From Trichaptum fuscoviolaceum (taxonomy: Eukaryota; Basidiomycota; Agaricomycetes; Hymenochaetales; Trichaptaceae): DNA of 64,000 nt. The notes beneath the pieces are model-generated. The model was not told the DNA's origin and made no database searches. It was given only the letters and a program-made list of their open reading frames with translations. The translations under genes were made by a program, and so were the position numbers. The number at the start of each line of letters is the position of its first letter. Positions within the stretch are counted from its first letter, which is position 1. Positions 59,546-64,000 of this stretch are shown in pieces. Location: NCBI GenBank assembly GCA_910574455.1, contig CAJSYZ010000005.1, positions 6,572,001 to 6,636,000 of the forward strand. The letters are read 5' to 3'.

Positions 59546-61900
59546 TTATAGTCTAGTCTGTTGCGTCACGTTCGTCGACATCCAGAACATGCAACGCGTA
59601 ACTTGGGCACTGGGTGTCAGCTCCATCGCAGAATTAGTGCTCGTGCCATTCGTCCCCTGAGTTAAGACCATGCGCTGGCCTGTAGAGAAAGTAGTCCAAT
59701 CCGGAGATAAGGCCTTTCTATGAACGGCTGGATTTCCCGACGAGATGAAAGAGGTCCAGAATCCGATTGCCTCTTGCGACAACGCTGCCTCACTCTGAAA
59801 GCGACTGATTGATACGGGTGCACGTTTATTAGTAGACTGCGTACCTCGTTGAATGGAGTAAACGTGTAGAACGCGTTGGATGCAGAGCTATGATTGTTCT
59901 CGTCAGAATTATGAGTGCGATAGAGGGTTGAATAGCTTCACTAACTTCGTTCCTACACATGAAATGAGTTGGATTCAGCTGATCTTGCGTTAGGAGAAAC
60001 CCACCATCCATCAGGAAATATAGATCAGACGTATGCATCACCCCTTCAAACGGCATTTCTGCGAGCAGCACCGGGTCCGGTGCGTTAAACCTAAGAGGAT
60101 TTACTGATTAGGTTTCCTAAAGCACATTTGCCGGTGCAATACCTAAATGTGAATACATTCTCTTCCCCCTTTTCTCGCAGGCGATCGGCTAGGAACCAAT
60201 CCCTGATATTCAGGTGAGGAATAGATAGAGATAACAAAGAGGATGCACTAACATGCAGCTAAACACAGAGTCTTGCGCAATTTCGGAGGCGCGCTCGTAC
60301 TGCGTTGCAAATGGGCTTCCTGGTGCACCAGGCTCGGGATATAGCGAGAGCGCTTGCATTATCGTTTCGTTAGTCTAAAATAAAATGCATCACATTAACG
60401 TCAGCCGTAAAAAGGGATCAAGGATTCTGACCACATGTGAACCCAACCGACTAAATGTCCTGTCAATGATATCCTGGTCGGTCACGAATTGATCAGGCGT
60501 CCCGCCAACGAAGGTTCTTCCATCATTGGTACAGTGACCTCCCATGAACTCTACTTTGTTGAATCGCCCTTCGGCAATGAGTGTCCCTGGCAGATCTGGG
60601 AGGATACCAGAAGGGCCATCCACAGTGACAGGAGAAACTCCCCCTCTGACTTGGTTGAGCGCAGCGATGATCGTTCCTGCGGGGCAGCGATTCAGGGTCT
60701 TCTCTATATATGTTTACGCCCAAAGAATCTTACCGATGGATGCTCTTCTAAGACAAGTTAAGGATGCTTGACCTGACGATGGACAGCCCGTGAAGTTTGT
60801 CATAGTATCTTTAGTCATTGAAAGAGAAACGCAGAAAAGAAGATAATGACGTCAGCATTTTCTACATTAGCTTTGAATACGAACTGACTGAATACTGCTT
60901 CAGCTTCGTCAGCTGTAGGTGTGCCCCCGTATCCGATCGACTGAACAATGGCGCGTTTAAAGGGCGGTGTTTTCGTTCCTAAAGGTGTGTTATTTTATTC
61001 TTACGGTAATGGAACTATCAGGCACACCTCCAAATGCGACAACCTGCATCACAACACTTGCAGCACCAGCACTTTCGCCATCGATTGTCACCTCATCCGG
61101 ATTGCCTCCGAACTTGCTGATGTGACGCTGGACCCAGTCAAGTGCCGCTCGCTGATCAAGGATTCCGCCATTCGAACTGCCTTCTGCAAGGAGCGCTGAA
61201 CTTGAGAGGAAACCCATTATGTTCAGGCGGTATCCGAAATTGACTGCCACAATCTTAGGGTTGGATTGATTGACCCAATCGAAAAGCGGGAATTCTTGAG
61301 GCGTCTGGAAAATGGATAATGTCATACAAAAAAAGAGTCATCGCTATGACCACATGCTCACCCTTTCGAAGAAGCCACCTCCCTGCAAAGTATTTCAGCA
61401 TACCCATCTCCATAGTATATGATGAAACTGACATGGATATAGACCACGACCGGCAAGTTGTCGCCCTCTTTGGCGCTAGTGGGTTTCCAAATGTTCATCC
61501 TGAGGCAATCTGACGAAATGTCATTAGCATAACGGTATTGGCATTTAACTGAAGATTTCGCACCCTCCGATCCGATCCCAACCTGTGCAGGTTGCTGGAT
61601 GCAAGGTGGTCCCCAATTCCGAGCATCAACGACTTCAACATTTCCCGAGTTGATCACTGTCTCGTTCAGTGGTACTGGAAAGTGAAACCTAAGGTCTCCG
61701 ACTGGAGGCTGAACGTAGGGAATGTTGCCGAAGAAGGTGACTGGTCCGTCAATCTGTCCTGTCGGAGAGGTGCTATTCCCGGCGTATGCGGCATACCCAA
61801 GGTTGACCACTGGACCCAAAGGGGACTTTAGCTCTGGGAGCGCTTGAGACCCGATGGCGCTTAGACATAAGAGAGGTAGCAAAGAGGCAAGAACAGCCAT
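59546..61900 (-). CDS. Secreted type-B carboxylesterase/lipase
   Basis: An alpha/beta hydrolase of the carboxylesterase family, secreted: the N-terminal MAVLASLLPLLCLSAIGSQA is a signal peptide. In order are NIPYVQPPVGDLRFHFPVPL, EDCLRMNIWKPTSAKEGD, the oxyanion-hole motif HGGGF (restored by splicing out an intron), ALDWVQRHISKFGGNPDEVT, and the nucleophile elbow GESAGAAS. Later exons carry TVDGPSGILPDLPGTLIAEG and FMGGHCTNDGRTFVGGTPDQ. The C-terminal part is EAIGFWTSFISSGNPAVHRK, ending at 59546. Around nine introns interrupt the gene. Substrates could be lipids, feruloylated sugars or other esters. It is tail to tail with the STE3-like gene. A short hydrophobic frame just downstream (59215-59526, minus) may be noncoding. 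Confidence 0.87.
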
Positions 61901-62604
61901 AGTCCTAGTCAGCGTAGTATGGGCAGCATTTGCAGTCCTGGGGATGTATTAATATACTCTAGCCTTAGCATAACCAGCTTTTCGAAGCAGTAAACGGAAG
62001 GCCTTGCACTCTTCTCTGTTAGCAGCCGTCCCCTAGAGATCGTCAAGTGATCGGCCATATGATCGAGCAAAGAAAAACAGAAGCCGCAACAAATAGGAAA
62101 AGCCATTTTCCCATTAAGGACGGACCGAGATGAAGGTGCGATATTTCGAGATCTGGATCAAAATACTTCGCTATTTCCGTTCCAATTTCGACGGAATTCC
62201 GATGGGCAGAGTTTTCGCGACAACAGCGTCGGGGAAATGATAAGGTGAATGCGCTTCCTCTGCCTTTGTGTTACGCAATCGCAAAAATGGAAAAAAATAG
62301 AAAACGAGGGTCAAACCCATCTAGTAGTCACTTACAAGCTGTTGCTGGACGACATGTTTTTTTCAGGTTGGCCTGAAAACTGTGCTGAAGTGTGTATTTC
62401 GAAGACGAGTTACGCTGACTTAATGTGCCGTTCAAGTTGTGACTTGCTGGTTATCCACTCACAAAGTACAATCACAAGTCGCAGGGACAGAATGCTAGTA
62501 TACATGATTCTATATGATAAAGCAGGTGCAGAACGATCAACAAACAAACTCATCGGAACTCGAGTACAAAAACATATCTTGCTGTCTCATCATCACTATG
62601 CCCA
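61901..62604. other. Promoter of the carboxylesterase and 3' flank of CSN5
   Basis: No supported gene. TTCAAGTT is at 62431-62438. The plus frame at 62249-62725 overlaps CSN5 antisense and resembles no family. Confidence 0.45.
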
Positions 62605-64000
62605 TCAAACCGCGACTGTTGTATCCACTGGTACACTTTCGATTGCAGCCTTCAGTGTCAGAGGACCATTTGCTTTTTGCTCTGATCCAGGCCGTGACGA
62701 GAAGAGGACATCCTTGAGAACTTGAGATATGAGACCGTGCTGAGCTTCGGCCGCGAGTTTTGTGCTGAATAGGTTTGATGGAAAAGACTGCATCAGAGAA
62801 TGGCTGGGCGAAAGGAAGGAGATCCGTACCTGTCTCGTACGCTCTTCAGCAACTGACTGTCCTCTTTCTTCTTGTCATCCGAAGCCTTTCCCTGATTTGA
62901 AAGACACGAATAGTCAATGAGTGTTTTTATAGTCCGCGATACAATCGACCAGACGAACCTTGTCTTTCTCGTCCTTGATCTTAGGCAGAGTCGCGCGAGT
63001 ACTTGATACAGTCGACTGCGCCTTCGCTAGTTTCTGCGCAAGGTCAGATAGCTGAGAGGTTGCATATGCCCGGTTCTGAAGTGAGATATCGCGCAAATAC
63101 TCAGCTTCACGATAGAGAGAGTGTTCTACTTTTGCTAAACACTCACCGAGATTAACGGACTCGTGCTCAACGTGTTGACCCAATACTTATTCCACAACCT
63201 TCCCAGAAGTTCGGTATCGAGACTGGAAGTGAAGACCTCGACTTCCAAAGAATAGTATTGGTTCGCGTGCACGCCGAAGTCCTCGATCTTACTGAGAGGA
63301 ATGGACTGATACTCAGATGCGGCAGCGTTAGGAGGCGTGTAGCCTTCCGGGTACGTCCGGAAGGCACCAATGTCGACCTTTCCCGCTGAGATGGTGCGGT
63401 TTGGGTCGATCTGTGATTAGAGCAATGGGATGTGAGGTGGCAATTGCGAGATGGGAGGAGAATGGACATACTACGACAGCCACAAAGGGATCCTGGTACT
63501 TCTGGTTCGTGATCTGCGTGTTTACGTCGATTCCAGACAGCCAACATGCATATCCAGGATGTGAGTGATACCAGCCTACAACATGCTCTCGCCTTTCGAC
63601 CTGGGTGCATCAAGCGACAGGACCGGTTAGCAACACAAGGTCAAGCATCCTACTGGTGTACACACTGCATACCTTCTCGCTTCCTCCTACATATTCTACC
63701 ATGAACTCGTTCGCCGCTTCTGCAGCATTAACACGCGTCTCCGTGCCCTGGACGGGGAGGGCAAAAGAATCCACAATGACGAAGGCGTTTCCAATGATCT
63801 TGCCTTGCATTAGGCCCATGATTTCCCATGGCACACCGGAGCGAGCATGTATAACCTGCATCTGGGTGTTACGAATGTACCCAGGAAACCTGCTGGCATT
63901 CACTTACCATCTTGATTAAAGCAACAGCGGAGATCTTACATGTCTTGAAGAAATGCGGACTTTATACGTTCGCAAAGAAAGATATATCAACATATGGTGA
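62605..64000 (-). CDS. CSN5: COP9 signalosome subunit 5 (right edge, 5' end missing)
   Basis: CSN5 is the metalloprotease of the COP9 signalosome, which removes NEDD8 from cullins in the nucleus and cytosol. The visible part begins [18 protein letters not shown] (exon from about 63964, after an intron running off the edge). It continues [20 protein letters not shown] with the JAMM glutamate, GGSEK, then the full JAMM motif [54 protein letters not shown], and [20 protein letters not shown]. The tail is [20 protein letters not shown] and LKDVLFSS, with a stop at 62605. All zinc ligands of the JAMM motif are present, so this is the active CSN5, not CSN6. About five introns. Confidence 0.92.

Overview
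The window is nuclear DNA from a basidiomycete fungus, most likely a mushroom-forming agaricomycete. Nearly every gene is cut by many introns of about 40-65 bases with GT(A/G)NGT donors and CTNAY-like branch sites. Proteins include a STE3-type pheromone receptor, a CBM1 cellulose-binding domain, a mushroom-style F-box/LRR protein and several low-complexity basidiomycete proteins. Genes lie close together on both strands. Coordinates for spliced genes run from start codon to stop codon and include introns. Exon joins were worked out by eye.

Layout. 1-5.3 kb: the 3' end of orotate phosphoribosyltransferase (URA5), a DUF202-type membrane protein, a short Zn2Cys6 protein with its zinc cluster at the C-terminus, and a secreted CBM1 protein whose expected start codon reads ATA. 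6.3-12 kb: a RECQ1-like helicase, tail to tail with a Ser/Pro-rich basidiomycete protein. 12.9-25 kb: CFT1/CPSF160 (mRNA 3'-end processing), GPN2 GTPase and SEC31 (COPII coat). 26-36 kb: an EZH2-type H3K27 methyltransferase, head to head with the spliceosomal helicase BRR2. 36-42 kb: a TDG/Mug-type DNA glycosylase, head to head with HAP3/NF-YB, then a membrane protein of unknown function and exocyst EXO70. 42.3-49 kb: a 208-bp perfect palindrome flanked by a 9-bp direct repeat (a MITE-like element), a small secreted protein, a mitochondrial ribosomal protein and a charged protein of unknown function. 49-54 kb: two tandem aldo/keto reductases. 55.8-64 kb: F-box/LRR protein, STE3-like receptor, type-B carboxylesterase, and most of CSN5 running off the right edge.

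Most genes are housekeeping genes in no metabolic cluster: transcription (HAP3), splicing (BRR2), 3'-end formation (CFT1), RNA polymerase assembly (GPN2), secretion (SEC31, EXO70), DNA repair (RECQ1, TDG), chromatin (EZH2) and the COP9 signalosome (CSN5). Accessory material lies at about 1.2-6 kb, 42.3-46 kb and 49-62 kb.

Two patterns cut across the annotation. One is the palindromic element at 42.4-42.6 kb. The other is a recurrent 9-mer, CTTCAAGTT/AACTTGAAG, seen by eye 11 times, always outside recognised coding sequence and almost always within about 320 bp upstream of a gene start. It is a candidate promoter element shared by unrelated genes.
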